Positions 1 through 13,474 of a stretch of DNA of 64,000 nucleotides are shown piece after piece. The stretch is from Eucalyptus grandis (lineage: Eukaryota; Streptophyta; Magnoliopsida; Myrtales; Myrtaceae). The stretch is from positions 5,199,398 to 5,263,397 of the forward strand of contig NC_052618.1 of NCBI RefSeq assembly GCF_016545825.1. Direction: 5' to 3'. How positions within the stretch are numbered: position 1 is the stretch's first letter; every line of letters starts with the position of its first letter. The notes under the pieces were generated by a model. That model had not been told where the DNA came from. It made no database searches and saw only the letters and a list, made by a program, of their open reading frames with translations. The position numbers and the translations under genes are program-made.

Positions 1-2136
1 TACATGATAACAGCCAGGATGGTAAGGTTGTGTTAGCAAGTAGGTACGAACATGTTTGTTGGGATATGGAAGTTGATGAGTTGGTCAATGTGAAAAGGCT
101 GTCTGAAGCAGATGCATGGAAAATGTTCCGGGAGAAAGTGGGTAGGAATATTAATCTGCCTGGTGTTGAACCACTTGCCCGTCTAGTGGTAACTGAATGT
201 GCTGGTTTACCCTTCTTATTGACAGAGTTGCAAGATATTTCAGAAAAAGGGTAACATTAATCTTTGGAGGGATGGATTAAGAAGCTTGCGGAGATGGCCT
301 AATGTCAAAGTCCAAGGCATGGACGAAGTTCTTGAATTTTTGAGATTCTGTTATGACAAATTAGATGATGAAGGACAAAAGATTTGTTTCCTTTATGGCG
401 CACTGTTTCCGGAGGATTCTGACGTCTATATAGATTATTTATTGGAGTGCTGGAGAGCAGAAGGCTTTCTGAGTGATGCAGTTGATTTTACCGAAGCTCG
501 TGATCGAGGGCATGGCATATTGGATAATCTCATTGATGTTTCCTTGCTAGAAAGAAGTGAAAAAATTAAGCACGTTAGAATGAATAAAGTGCTTCGGAAC
601 ATGGCACTCAAAATTTCGTCTGAAGGCAAGAATTCTAAATTCTTGGTGAAAGCTTGTGAGAGGCTGAATGTGGCCCCTAATGAAGAAGATTGGAAAATGG
701 CAAATCGCATATCTCTAATGGATAATCAATTGTGCACATTACCAGAAACAGTAGATTGCACTTCTCTTCTTACTTTGATGCTGCAGAGAAATTATGAACT
801 GGCATTAATTCCAAACCCGTTCTTCAGATCTATGGAAAAGCTTCGAGTTCTGGACTTGCATGGCACTCGGATAACATCCTTGCCATTATCATTGTTGTCC
901 CTGACAGCTCTAAGAGCACTTTATCTAAATTCTTGCAGCCTTTTAATTGAACTTCCCATTGACATGAAAGCATTGGCACATCTTGAGGTTCTTGATATCC
1001 GAGGCACTGGAATTGACTATTTGCCGGTTCAGATTGGGGACTTGCTTAATTTGAGATGCTTGAGGATTTCCTTATCCAATTCATGTATGAGACGGGTGAT
1101 TGAGGGACGGCCAAGAGTCATGGACATTGGTCACAATGTCATCTCAAGGCTCTCTTTGTTGGAAGAGCTTAGCATCGATGTGCATCCTAATAACCAATGG
1201 TGGGATGTGGTTAAAAAGGCTATTACCCAAGAAGTGGCCACCTTGACGCGCTTAACTTCCCTATCATTTTGTTTTCCTTCTGTTGAGTATCTGAAAATTT
1301 TTGTCACTAGCAGCTCACTCCTGAAGAATATTTGCTTCACCTTCCGATTCTCTGTTGGTTACCATGAGTCTACCAAATACCGAATCCTTGATCATTTTGA
1401 GTATGAAATCTGCAGATGCTTGAAATATGCAAATGGGGTCGGTGTGGATCATGCAATTTCTGCTGTACTTGCTGAAACTGATGCATTCGAACTTTTATGC
1501 CATAAGGGAATTTCAAGCATATCAGACTTTGGCAACGCCAATATCAACAAGGTGCGGGGTTGCCTGATTGAAGGGTGCTCTGACATTGAAGCCATGATTG
1601 ATGGCAATCATTCCACAGAGGGTGCATTGGAATGCATGGAAAAGATAGTTATAAACGATGCCCCGAAATTGACATGCCTTTGGAATGGTCCCGTCCGATG
1701 TAGAAGCCTAGCCCAACTAACTTCTCTAAGTATATATAAATGTCCAAAACTGAAGAAAATGTTCTCCTATGGCATGATTGAACGACTTTCTAAGCTTCAG
1801 TATTTGAGAGTTGAAGAGTGTCATGAGATTAGAGAGATCATCATGAAAGCTGAAAACAACAATTTAGACCCTAGTGCACTTCTAGGTCTGAAGACTCTAA
1901 TACTTATTGATCTGCCTAAGTTGAGAAGCATTTGGATTGATAACTCATTGTTGTGGTCGTCATTAGAGGGCATTACAATAGACACGTGCAAATCTCTGCG
2001 GAGTTTGCCCTTCGGCAACCATAATGCAGCCAAACTGAGACATATTGAAACTCAAAGAGTGTGGTGGAGGCAGCTATCCTGGCAGGAAGCTGAAGTTGAA
2101 CAAAGATTACGACCTATATGCATATTCAGCCAGTAA
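1..2136 (+). CDS. NB-LRR disease resistance gene, 3' part, one frameshift
   Basis: Intracellular NLR immune receptor, truncated by the window start. Frame 3 (from base 3) encodes the end of the NB-ARC: an RNBS-B-like KVVLASRY, then LSEADAWKMF (RNBS-C) and CAGLPFLL (GLPL motif). That frame stops at 252-254. The sequence continues one frame over from about base 241 (KKGNINLWRDGL) to the stop at 2134-2136, so an indel lies at about 222-243. It follows with an ARC2 winged helix (FLYGALFPED), an MHD-like VRMNKVLRNM (MHD replaced by MNK), and about 480 residues of leucine-rich repeats ending in a conserved WW-containing tail. It resembles the At4g27190-like CNL class. Unlike NLR-A and NLR-B, its visible GLPL is close to normal. 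It lies tail-to-tail with the minus-strand NLRs. The frameshift may be real or a base-call error, so gene or pseudogene is open. Confidence 0.85.
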
Positions 2137-4689
2137 TTGGCCAATTTTATGACAGGTAAGAAGTTCAATTTCTAGTAGTTTGATGTTGCAATTTAATGCT
2201 GGGATCATAGTACCTTGCTGTCTCAAGTGTTTGATTATATAGTAGTATCATGCTTTGTTGACTAGAGATCTGTACTTTGTGGTTGTTAGTTTCTTCTCAA
2301 TAGTAAACTGAGCTCTAGTGATTTGAAATCTTTGGGTATAATTTTGTTTAATGAAGAGCGTCTGTTACTAGAAAGGTCGCAGAGAACTTGAGTTTGCCTT
2401 TGCTCACACATCTATCGTTGAAGAAGACTTTAGCTGATTGCAGAGCTTAGTTTACTGAGAACTAAGGTCAGTTTACATAATTTGTCTTCCATTTTCGTAT
2501 CGTATATTATCAAACAATTGTATGTTGTAGTACTGCGACTTGAGAACTGAGTCAACTGTTGTCTAGTTTGTGTAATTAACCAATTGTTAGACGAATCATT
2601 TGCTTCTAAGCTGAATGTGTATATTGAGCCTTTTTCACGGAAACGTGCTGTGGATGCGAATCTAATTACATCACATAGACAACTGCAGGGAGCACATAAA
2701 ATAAGAATATAGAATAGTAAAACAATATTAACCATAAATTGTCGGGCCCACTTGTTTAATTGTTATCACGCCAACCTTTAAAATACTATACAAATTTCAA
2801 AAAATTATGAAAAATTATTCGTGAATCAATCTACCAAAATTACATCTTGTGAAAGTTTTAAGTGTTTCATATTACAAAAATGTCAGTGAGCCGCAAAAAA
2901 TAAAAATTAGGCAAAATGTGAAACATAAAAGTCATTTCAAATAGATTTGAACCTTTGACATATGCTCTCATACTATAGTAAACGAAATATCTGTTGAGTA
3001 ATTTCCCGGATAAGTTCCTATCGTCTATTTAAAGTGAAATCTACAGTTTCAGCATCTTTGGAGCCAGTTTTCGAGTATGGTCCTCGTTCTCGGCCATTTG
3101 CTGATTAATTTGGTTTATGACTTTAATAGTGTTTTTAGAATAAATGTGCCATTTTCTCATTTGAATGGACTTTATGTATATCTTTCTAGTTGTTAAAGAA
3201 GTCTCTAGGTTGCTTTACACATATTAGGATTTTAGGCCTTTTAGCCCGGTATATGCCCAAAATGAAGAATGATCTTGAGCTCGAAGAATTTGCCCACATT
3301 AGACTTTCAGGTCAATGGGCTGGTTCCTTTCACAGCTCTGACTAGTATGTTGACTGGAAACAATCCCCCAAAAACATATCAAGCATGCTTGTTAACATTA
3401 TCCCTCCAAGAGTGGTGGTGTAGTTTGACTGCCACACTATTTCAGCTCGAGAATTTTGAAACCAAACCAGTTGGCAGGAAACAAACTGAATTTAATCAGT
3501 CTTCGTTTATTTTCTGTAGTTGCTAGAGTTGAGCATTCACTTTTCCCTGCATATCATATTTCTCATATTATTTAGTCAGTCAACAGCCAACGCAAAGTTC
3601 TCTCAAAGGAAAAAGTCGCCATGTTATATCAAATTCTTTACAGGAAAAGAATTGACCATCTCCTTTCAAAAACTAATGTGTTGGAAATGACACATAGCCG
3701 AGTTGAACACTCTAAGAGAGCAGCAGATGCATAGCTGAGACAAAACCATCTAGATATCGAAGCATTTGGAGTTTAGACTGATGGGCTGACGATTAACGAT
3801 TTTGTAGATGTTGGTTGGTGCATCAGATTCAAGATTCACCTCGATTTGATTCTTTCTTTTTATGAGTTCATTTAGTCAAATCATCCAAAACCAATACAGA
3901 CCCCTTGTTCGATCAAGCTGCCTCTTACAAGGCACTAATTTTTTTTATTTTTGTTGTAATTGTCATGTCTAGGCTAACTAACAAATATCTCAACTAATCC
4001 GCCTGCCCAAGCAGGTTTAACGCTAGAGCATATGCAGTAAGAGTTTTCCACTGTAATTTTATCCTGGCTGATGTTGGAGACGGAAACAACCACTGGATCA
4101 ATTTTTAAATGAGGTCAAACTAAAAATGAATATTAGTCAAGCAAAGCTCCTTGTTATGCATTCTGCTATCGATAATTCGATGCATTCATTGAATGTTTAG
4201 GTTAGTGAGTGGGTACAAATGTTGACACTACCAAGGGAAAGAGAAAAATAAACATAGTTGGTTCTGTCATAACATTGATTTGGTGTTCTTCAAACTACGC
4301 AAAACTCAGTCGCAAGAAGAGGATCGTGTCCTCTATAACCGCTCAGTAACTATATTTCAAAATACATCATACTATGAAACAAAAACCAAGTAAAACCTAC
4401 AATATTGTTGAATTTGGTTTTGGTTTGGTCTCAACCAATTTGTGCGGTCTTTCAACTGCCTTTTCTTAACACGTCGTATGAAAGAAATCCAAGTGAGAAT
4501 TGTTATTTGTTTCAGTTTGGTTTAATTTAGTTATATGGCTTGAATTGGTTTTCTATTTGTTAGTATTCCCATGTAAAAAGCGGCCCTTCATATAAAATGC
4601 AAGATGTGGGGATAAATGAACATCACAATGATAGTAGCTCGTTTAGTGACTAATTGATTTGTTTTCCTCCACTTTGTGGATGATGTCAG
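2137..4689. other. Non-coding spacer, 3' flank of NB-LRR gene
   Basis: AT-rich sequence with short, unconserved reading frames only. A GT at about 2156 just after the stop could start a 3' UTR intron. I see no recognisable gene, RNA or transposon end here. Confidence 0.5.
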
Positions 4690-6500
4690 CTTCATCTATG
4701 GACAATTTATGCTCATTACACTCCCCAAGAACACAACAAGTGAGTCACTCCATGTTTCCAAACTGAACTTAGAGAGCTTCTTAAGATCTGCTTGCCTGTC
4801 TAAATAAAAGGTGTCTGACGGTTCCAGTATGTCCTTGATTACATGGGAACACCATGTTACCTACCTCAAGAGTATCCGTCATGTTGATCTAATTCAAATT
4901 CAACACCAGATGGTAGTTGATTCATCATGTGGTCAGCCTGATTACCAACAAGTCTAAACTGATTTAAGGATTAATGCACTAATTGGTTGTCGGAGCTGCT
5001 TGAATTTCCTAAGGAATTCTGAGCCTGGAAAGTAGAATTTCAGGGTATTTAATTTTTGTAAGCTGCAGGCTTTGGAAAGAATACCCTTGGCACGCTTGTT
5101 CCACCATTCAGCATCAGAATACACATCGAAATTTAGTTTTTCTTGCTACAATAGAACCAATATAACTCCACAAGGAATCATTGGGTTCAAAACTTGAGCA
5201 TTTGCTTTCTGAGATGCACTTCCTGATATTGAAATTCCAGGCAAGGGAGATTAGTTTATCTTTCTGCTGCTTTTGGTAGATACATGGTTTTTGTTCCCTC
5301 AAGATCAAGATCAAGCACCTCGAAGTGAATGAGCCCACCAATTGCCGCTGTTGTTGTCCTCAATAGATCACGATGCTTTAAAAATAATCTTTTGAGCTGA
5401 TTAATTGAGATATGACTCTGACAAAGATCTGATGCGAGTCCTTGATAAGTTTAGAACTTCTAGGGCAGGCATGTAATTGAAGATGGAGGAGGTGTCAATC
5501 TCAGCTTGTACTTCCTTTGGGGAAACAATGCTGTGAGTAAAGGGCACCTAGGTTCTTCTGGTAGTTCAACGATCAGAAACAAGTGACTTTCCTCTATTTG
5601 AATAATTATGTTCGCCAACACATGCTGATCCAGAGTTTGAAACTTGACAAATCTTTTTCTCTCATCAATTTAGGAGTAATTAGCATTGACTAAATTCTTT
5701 GACTTTCTAGCCTTTATTCTGGGCGTCTACCATACCATCTCTTATCCATCTGCCTATCAGACACTCTGTTTCTATCTCTTGGTATTTGCTATGAAGTAAT
5801 AGACCCTTCAAAACATTTTTTAACTTTTCTTGTCATCTGGACCTTCAGTGCTGAATCTCAACACAGTAATCATTGGGGCTTCAAAGCACGTTGCAGGCTC
5901 CAGTGTTTCAAGGGCATGTTTCCATATGGAAGAATCATGCACGTCCTTCAGCGCTCGTACCATGAGAACAATTGCTCTGGATTCATGAGTGCACTTTCTA
6001 ACTGTTTCTCTGGCTATAGCTTGAATTTCTGAAGAGTGAACTATTCCACCTGTACAGTGGTAAAATATCTCCCAAGAAAGGTGATCATCCAAACTTAGCA
6101 TCCTGTCCACTGCCATTTCGCTGCAAACTTGTTCTGATTTAGTCACCAAGGATGCGTTGCTACCATACGGTGGTGTTGGCTCAGGAATCCCCATTGACAC
6201 CAGATTTAGGAGTTGACGAATGTCATTGAGAACAAGTAAGAATTTATCGTGCTCCAGCACTCTTTTCACCAAGTCTGAGATGTCAGCTTTCAAAGGCTTT
6301 AACTAAATCAGACGACATTTGCTCCGCAATCTCCTCAGGCACCTCTTTCATGTCATGTTCTCAGGAAAAGTAATCCAAGTCGTCAAAATTGAACAATTGT
6401 TCAATTGTTTGATCACAGTAGGCTTCTCTATCCCGTCATTTCCATGAATTCCAAACTTTCCAATATCCAAACATCTAATGTCCTCCATAATAAGTATTAT
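4690..6500 (-). pseudogene. Decayed NB-LRR pseudogene, NLR-A/NLR-B family
   Basis: Degenerate collinear copy of the NLR-A main exon. On the minus strand, 6480-6300 matches the P-loop-side region in broken frames. The stretch 6293-5820 is a 157-codon open piece covering RNBS-A to ARC2 (KFLLVLNDIRQ, GSNASLVTKSEQ, ARETVRKCTHESRAIVLMVRAL). From 5800 to 4690 come broken LRR segments, including the stretch equivalent to NLR-A 14050-14330. Many stops and frameshifts separate the pieces. Its kinase-2 region (LLVLNDI) and GLPL region (CTHESRAIVL) are already non-canonical, so loss of these motifs in this family predates the A/B duplication. Exact ends are uncertain. Confidence 0.8.
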
Positions 6501-7641
6501 GTCATGATATTAGGAACGTTGCGGCCCTGTGACGGTCTCTCATTTTGTTTGACAGACCAAATGACTTGTCTTAATAGACGTCCCTGTCTCATGCGAAGCG
6601 GCGCATGAGTCACTTTGCTCGTGCCCTTGTGGAATGTAGATAAGCTTTTTGCTGCTATTTCCTTCCCAGTTTGCAAGTCCTACTGGTCTGTAGGTCCTCC
6701 TAATTATCCTCTTCCCTGTGGGATTCCGATCTGTGTCCAACTTGCTTTCGTTACCTTTTCGCTAAGAACTAGCTTTTCATATGAAAAATCAGAGAAAGAG
6801 TTATTCACTTTTATAATCATAGGGAAGGGTAAACAAAAGATTGAGATTGAAAAGGATCCTCTAGATGCCGAGCTCAATTGGGGCTCATAATCAAGTGTGA
6901 CATGCGGATGATCGAATGTTGTCAACAGATTAAGCCCTCGGATGGAGCAAGAGCCCGGCCATCGCGGTTGGATTAGTAAACTGTTCTTTATCCTGATTAC
7001 TCTTGCCAGATCAATGTGAAGTACAGATTTTTCATCCTCCCCCTCCCAGAAGATACATGTTATCAATATGCAGCAGACCAAATCCTGCGTAAACGATATT
7101 GTTCCAATTGCTTTATGTTGTTTTCCCATTCTCGTTGCCATTAAACAAGAAAAGAAAGGAAAAATCAAACTAAAACCACACATTACGAGTCTGACAAGCG
7201 GACGTCAGGCGAGCACAGAGAGTATAGAGATAAAAAGACATTCGACAAAACGACACTACTAGTGAAGTGTGACTCCGTGGTCTCCTTGATCATGGGCGTT
7301 CGCAAAAATGAGGTCACCTTTGTGAACCTTGATTATTACCTTCTCAGTTTGCGCATCGACATAGCGAATGATTTGATTTATTTTGTTTCTTTTACCACAT
7401 TGCCTGAGTGTAGATTCATTTGAGATTTGTGCTCGAATTGGTTAGCACTTCAAGGTTTTCTCCTGATCTTTTTTAAAGATAATCCGAGTCAATTGAAAAA
7501 AGTGATCTTCTTGTACATATTCAGCAATGGATCGGGTGGTGGTTTTCCATCCTCAGGACCATCCCTAGCCTCGGAGGCTCTTGAACCGCTCTCAACTCCT
7601 AATTATGGAAGTCATTAGCTTCAGAATCCATAAGCCTAGAC
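6501..7641. other. Spacer; start of duplicated block A near 7275
   Basis: No gene recognised. From about 7275 the sequence matches 30655 onward, the left edge of the A/B segmental duplication. A 159-codon minus-strand reading frame at 6704-7183 has no family features. Confidence 0.45.
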
Positions 7642-9042
7642 TAGACCCGTCAAATGGGTGAGTCGGGTTGGGTTTGGGTTTGGGTCTGGTCGGATTTGGG
7701 TTGACCCATATTTGACCCATTTAACCCGTTTTGATCCATATTCATGTAGTATAATCAAGTGACCCGTACCTGACCCGACCCGTATTGCTTAAACCTATTA
7801 ATATTTTAGAAAATCCACTTCTATTATATGCTAATTGGATTAAAACTTCAAATTAAATTAAAAATAGTAAATAAAATAAAAAAGTTAAAAAAACCTATAA
7901 ATTGAAATATTTATAAAAAATTAGACTACACACTTGCTTCTCTTATTTGAAGTGAACATACCATTGAATAACTAAAAACTGATTTTTTTAACTAAACCTA
8001 AAAAAGCTCATTTTTATAATTTTTTTATAAAAAAATTATTATTAAAACATTTTTATGCAATAAAATTTTTTAACAATTTTTATGCAATACAAATTTAATG
8101 GAAATTTTTTATAATTTTTTAAAAATATTTTTTAAAAATCGAATTTTTAATTTTTAAAAATATAATTTTTATACTTTTTATTTTTTAAAATATAATTTCT
8201 AATTTTTAATAATTATTTTTTCTTTTTCTTTTTCTTCTTCTTCGATCGCCGAGATCGAGCTCGTCGGCGTTGGGCGGGCTCGATCTCACCAATCCGGCAG
8301 GCCCGAGGCCTCGCCCCGACGTTGGTGAGCTCGAGTCTCGCTAGTCATCGGCGAGGCTCTTTGCCGGTGCTCGGGCGAGACTCGATCTTGCCGATTTGGC
8401 GAGGCCGAGGCCCCGCTAACGTCGGCGAGCTCGAGCCTCGCCAATCATTGGTGAGGCCGAGCCTGCCGATCCTGGGAAGGCCGGAGCCTCACTAGTCGTT
8501 GGCGACCGCCAAAGCTCAAGCCTCGCCGCCCGTTGCCCCGGCCGGCGGCCGGCCGTTGCCCTACCGGCCACCGGCTAAGGAAGGAAAAAAAAAGAAAGAA
8601 AAAAAAGAAAAGAAAAAATTGAAATATGAAAAAAATTATAATTTAGATTTTTTTATAAAGTTAAAAAAGGCCATGGGTTACCACCTCGCTGGGTGGTGCT
8701 GTTGGCGCGAGCTTCTTCCCCTAATGCAAGGAAAGGAGTTTGATTCATGGGCGTCGCAAGAGTGACTTACCCGGGGCATAATGAGTGGTGGTGACTCACG
8801 TGCTTCCCAAGGGTTTACTCTGTCGCGCTGTCGGCGTACGGGGCTTCCCTAGGTCATAAAAAAAAAAAAAAAGCCATGGGTTTAAAGTGGGTTTCATAAT
8901 AACCCATTTAGACTCATTTTTTTATGTTTTACTTTCTTAGACCCATTTCTAACTCATATTTAACTTTCACTTGACCCATATATGACCAATTTAATTAAGA
9001 ATGGGTCATAATGTGGGTTTATGACCGATTTTGCCAGCTCTA
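7642..9042. mobile_element. Non-autonomous hAT-like element, 1.4 kb
   Basis: The ends are inverted: TAGACCCGTCAAATGGG on the left and TAGAGCTGGCAAAATCGG as the reverse complement on the right. Flanking octamers gcctagac (7634-7641) and gtccagac (9043-9050) look like an aged 8-bp target duplication. Copy B has the empty site (gcccggac) near 31006. Eight-base duplications and the ending GCTGGCAAA fit hAT. The interior has AT-rich arms and a GC-rich core (8240-8580) but no transposase. The insertion postdates the A/B duplication. Confidence 0.7.
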
Positions 9043-9050
9043 GTCCAGAC

Positions 9051-10530
9051 ACACTCCTAGGAGTTTAGTGAGTCATCGTATTCTTCCACTGTGGTCACTA
9101 AACGTGTTATATACGTTTTTGTTAGGTTGTGATAGTTAGAAACTCAATGGTTTTGATGATTAAAGTCTAGTATAACTCGTTTTCTCTGTATTCGAATTAC
9201 TAAAGAGAGACGGGCGGACAAATAATTGAAAACAAATAAGGAAATTGCAACGTACTTTTATTGAATTAGGCACATATGGGTTAAATTCTTGGATACATGC
9301 TTGTTTGATGATTATATTTGAACAATAATTTTCTCAATGGAATTTAATGAAGTTCATAGAAAAAGTAAAAGGCTTACAAGACTTGATTGGAAAGCTTGTA
9401 TAATTAAAGACAAATACTGAATATAGAAAATCTAATCTACTTCGAATTTGAAATTCAAAACTTTAGCAAAATCTTATCTGAATAGATGTTCTTCCAAAAT
9501 CTGGTGGGCTCCTTCGCGATGCTGTATGATTCTTGTTCGAAGTCTATCTTCCCTGCTGAATGTCTTGTCATGAGTCATTCCATTAAGCATGATGATCTTC
9601 CTCCACGAGAATTTCTAACTACCTTTTGTGTGCACTATGCCATGGTGAACTTGTAACCACACCCAATCCTTTAGATCTAATTTTCCCTTGGTTGATAAAT
9701 CCTTCCTTACTCATACTTCGACTCCCTTTTGTGTTTCGAGTTAATCAATCATCGATACGTGCTATGCCCCACTTAAACTGTGTTCATTGGAAATTCACAA
9801 TCAATGAGCTTTTTAAACATTCTATCAATGGGTCTCATGGGTCAATTGTGTAGTTAGGACCTTTACGATCGACAAGCTTCTTTAGACATTCTATTGAGTG
9901 GGCCTGATGGGTTAACCATATTGTTATGGCATGACTTGGGCTTTTAGCTTCTTTATATTTAGGTCAAAATTGGGCCTTGTGTCAACGCACTAACAAGTTG
10001 CCGGCTTCCTCCTTGAATTAATGTTTGTTTTGAAGGCTTATGACCATTGATCTTTAAATATAATGAAAACAAGATACAGTTGAAGATTTTGTTGCTAATG
10101 ACCTATCTTCCATATTGTAGGTTGTTGCCGTTTCGGCATTTTTATAACGAATATTACAGATAACATAGAATTGGCCATTGGGCCATGCTAGGCACAGGCT
10201 TTTTGGGTGGTGGGTGGAGCCTCATTTTGTTTATGGGCTGATCAGTGATCGTTGTGGCCAACAACAAAAATTTGGAACTCTATAAATTGGGTTTTTTCCT
10301 CTCACATTTCACTACAATTTCCCAACTTCCAAACGCTGAGCTTTCTAAAATCATTTGTCAATTTCATATATTTCATTTCTCGTTACGATTTAATCGCATT
10401 CTAAATATCTCAATGGTGAATAACTACAACATTGTCCAATCATTCCAACTCAATGTGGTATTCACCATGTAATTAACGTGGGAACTGTTCATTAAGTTCC
10501 ATGACAACAAAATATACAAGCTGGCCCCGT
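9051..10530. other. Spacer shared with copy B
   Basis: AT-rich and collinear with 31020-32200 and 33180-33400. Only short unconserved reading frames are present. The last part (10245-10530) leads into the hAT-derived remnant. Confidence 0.5.
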
Positions 10531-11045
10531 CGCCACAAGAAGTCGAATTTAACGATGACGAGACATAATGACTAGACGATTGGGAAGAATTGCAAGGGCG
10601 AACGGCGGAAGCTCCTTGCCAAGAAGCTTCCCCGGACGATACCTATACTCCCAAGAAAACCCCCCAATAACTGTGGCACCGTTTCGTGGAGAAGAATGTT
10701 TAGTGTTTGGAAGACATTTTGGCTCGAGATCGATGCAATGATGTCAAGAAGGCCATTTGCACGATATGTGGTGGCATATTAAAAGGTGAAACGTTGAGTG
10801 GGACGGGTCACTTGAGGACGCATTGGGGTCGATATGAGGAAGAGATGTCCAAGGTTGGGGGAAGCTCTTCAGGTGCCGCGCTGCATACGGGAAACCCATT
10901 ATTATGACGAGGCAGGGAATTAACGAGAGCTTGCATACTATTTTCTTGTTGCCAAGCAACCCTTTGGCTTCATTGAAGATCTCTCACTTTGTGCACTACG
11001 TGCATACAACTCTACAACCTCAGTTCAGACCCATTCTGCGGACAA
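10530..11045 (+). pseudogene. hAT transposase remnant with BED zinc finger (copy A)
   Basis: The frame from 10707 has CTICGGIL followed by GHLRTHWGR. This C-x2-C...H-x-H arrangement is a BED-type zinc finger as found at the N-terminus of plant hAT (RICESLEEPER-like) proteins. The frame closes at 10905. An adjoining frame gives the stretch that in copy B reads KQPFGFAEDPYFVRYAQ, matching the conserved hAT segment after the linker. The rest of the transposase is absent, so this is a dead 5' fragment. Confidence 0.65.
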
Positions 11046-11961
11046 CAAATGCCAAAAACTACAAAATACTATACGAATATAAAATGGTGGTGTTAGTGCA
11101 TATGCTGTCCACTCCTAACTTTCGAGTCACTCTAACTTTTGATTTATGTACTTGAATTATGTGTAGTGTGTCATCACCGGCCACTGGGTCAATGATGAAT
11201 GGAATTATGTCGCTGAACTCTTCCATTTAAGAAGTAAATATTCTCGCATGATTCTTGAAATGTGACTGCTGAAATAATGAAAATTGTTAATGAGCATGAC
11301 ATCTCCAATAAAATCTTTTAGCATTGTGCTAGTTAATGCCAATGTGAACACCTCCCTAATTTGGAGTTTCGTCCAACTAACAAAATTTGGTTTGCTCTGG
11401 ATTTTCATGCACATGCAATGTATATGTTACTGCGTTGACTTGTGCATGCAAGACGGTTTCCGCCAGTTTTACATATTTGTGGCCAACGTGCGATCTCCTG
11501 CCGTTGACACAACAAATGAGAGGAAGGTTTTGCTCAATTAATTTTTTTACCATTTTAGTATTTCGAAAAAAAAATAGGCTGACTTTATTGAATTTTTCAT
11601 TAAAAATTCTAAATTAATTTACGAAAAATGGGCCCGTGCCAGACAATGCCAGGCCCCAGCACGATTATATGCCGGCCCAAGCACAGCGCGGTGACCACTC
11701 CTATAGATCTCATATCAAAATTGCTAATAATTTCAAAGTTATTTTTCTATGGAAAAAAAAATACTATGAGTGATGGTTGATACCCTTAAACTTACTATTC
11801 TGATATAAAAAGATTGCAGTTACAACAAAAACATTTATCGTCATTATTTAAGTAGCACCAATACTAATACACGACACTCGACACGATATACCGACATGTT
11901 ATTTCTAAAAAAATAGAAAATTCTGACACGTTGAAACATGTTATATATTAAATGTGTGTGT

Positions 11962-11963
<2 letters not shown>

Positions 11964-12032
<69 letters not shown>

Positions 12033-12064
12033 TGTATGTATGTACATATATATATATATATATA
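11964..12064. repeat. (TA)n/(TATG)n microsatellite
   Basis: Compound run of TA dinucleotides, then TATG tetranucleotides, then TA again. Confidence 0.95.
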
Positions 12065-12383
12065 ATACATTATCATTTTTATGATTATTTCAATTTAATT
12101 ATTTTGATTCAAATTAACAAATAAATAAATAATAAAAAGAGCATAGAATGAATTCACACTAAAAAATATTAATTCGCCATTTGTTAATATTATTCATTAT
12201 TTCAATTTAACAAATTCAACTAAATTTCAATAATCCATAAAACTTGGAGGAAAAAAAAACAAGCAATTCACATTCTAGACTTGTGTGTCGAACATGTGTT
12301 GGAAGAGGAGGAAAAAAAAACTTGAGAGTGAATTGTGTGTTATGATACGTGAGAGTGAGAAGAGAAAATTAGTTTTTTTCCCC

Positions 12384-12387
<4 letters not shown>

Positions 12388-12459
<72 letters not shown>
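12388..12459. repeat. (ATT)n microsatellite
   Basis: About 23 uninterrupted ATT units. It produces meaningless poly-Tyr and poly-Asn reading frames. Confidence 0.95.
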
Positions 12460-12462
<3 letters not shown>

Positions 12463-13474
12463 TTTCACATTGTGACCCTCATTTATTGAATTTTTTTTAT
12501 TGACCCCATATATGTTGGAATTATGTGTTGAAATTCCAAACTCGAGTGTCGGAATTTCGGACTCGAGTGTCAAAACGTATTGGAAAAGTTGATCAAGTGT
12601 CGAATTTTCCAATATTTATCACCAAATGTCGGAGAGTGCCAAAAAGTATCCAAGAGTGTCGAATACGTGTCGAAGTATTCGACATGATACGAAGACTCCC
12701 AAAGAAAATCTGTGCTTCCTAGGTCATTATTACTTATCCATATAAAGATCATCCACATCTACAGATAAATTAAATAATTCTGTCTTGGGGAATGATTGAC
12801 CACATGCAGGAAATAACTAGTTACTTGTCCATTGATACTTATATTTTTCATATAAAGAGGTACCAGTTGCTTTTTTTTTCTTTGCAGTAAGTTACTAATC
12901 ACATGTTTTATAGCCGGTAAGGCTATGGGTTGCCGATGAAAAAGACTCTTCTGTAGCTGTTGCTTATTTAGCAGCGCGGCTAGTTTCTCTAAGAGACTCA
13001 ACTCACCGTTCTAATAACAGCGAGGGACAATACTTGGTAAATGGGAAGCTAGCTTCTAATCGATTCTGCTGGGAAAGCAGAATTAGAAGTTCTATCTTGT
13101 CCGTGCCGGCATTCTAATGTCCATGTCGATTGCTTTTAGCAAAATCAAACCCACGGCGACGAAATTCTTCAAGTGCAGATCTCCTATTCCACTATTTATC
13201 ATTACATCAACCGACCTGAAGATGGCCATTCAAACCCTGCCCAGTCATTCTTTATCTCTCGGTCATCTCTTTGAACGGCAGAAAAGAAACAGGGCCAAGA
13301 AGAAACTTATAGAACACAGAAAAGCCGGCAAGTAAAGCCTGCCATTAGGTAGGCAGGAGTTGTGAAAGTTTAATTAACGATTTTTTCGATACAATAGTCA
13401 TTAAATAACTGAAGTTCCCACTGACTTGTCAGGCAGTTCCAATAGTAGGAATCGCACCCGCGCACACGCGCAAG

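Larger units (their letters stand above)
11046..13474. other. AT-rich spacer downstream of NLR-A
   Basis: Contains two microsatellites (listed separately) and, at about 11860-12722, sequence absent from copy B. That stretch is bounded by similar inverted ends (acactcgacacg on the left, cgtgtcgaagtattc on the right) and may be a small TIR element. The last 500 bases are the 3' flank of NLR-A. Confidence 0.4.

Noticed and set aside
6704..7183. 159-codon minus-strand reading frame
   Set aside because: No recognisable domain or conserved neighbour; AT-rich spacer composition.
8499..8765. 88-codon frame in a GC-rich block
   Set aside because: Lies inside a non-autonomous hAT-like element; Lys-rich low complexity.
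11940..12070. Possible CRISPR-like or satellite array
   Set aside because: Simple TA/TATG repeats without spacers; plant nuclear context.
12285..12612. Poly-Tyr / poly-Asn reading frames
   Set aside because: Translation of the (ATT)n microsatellite.
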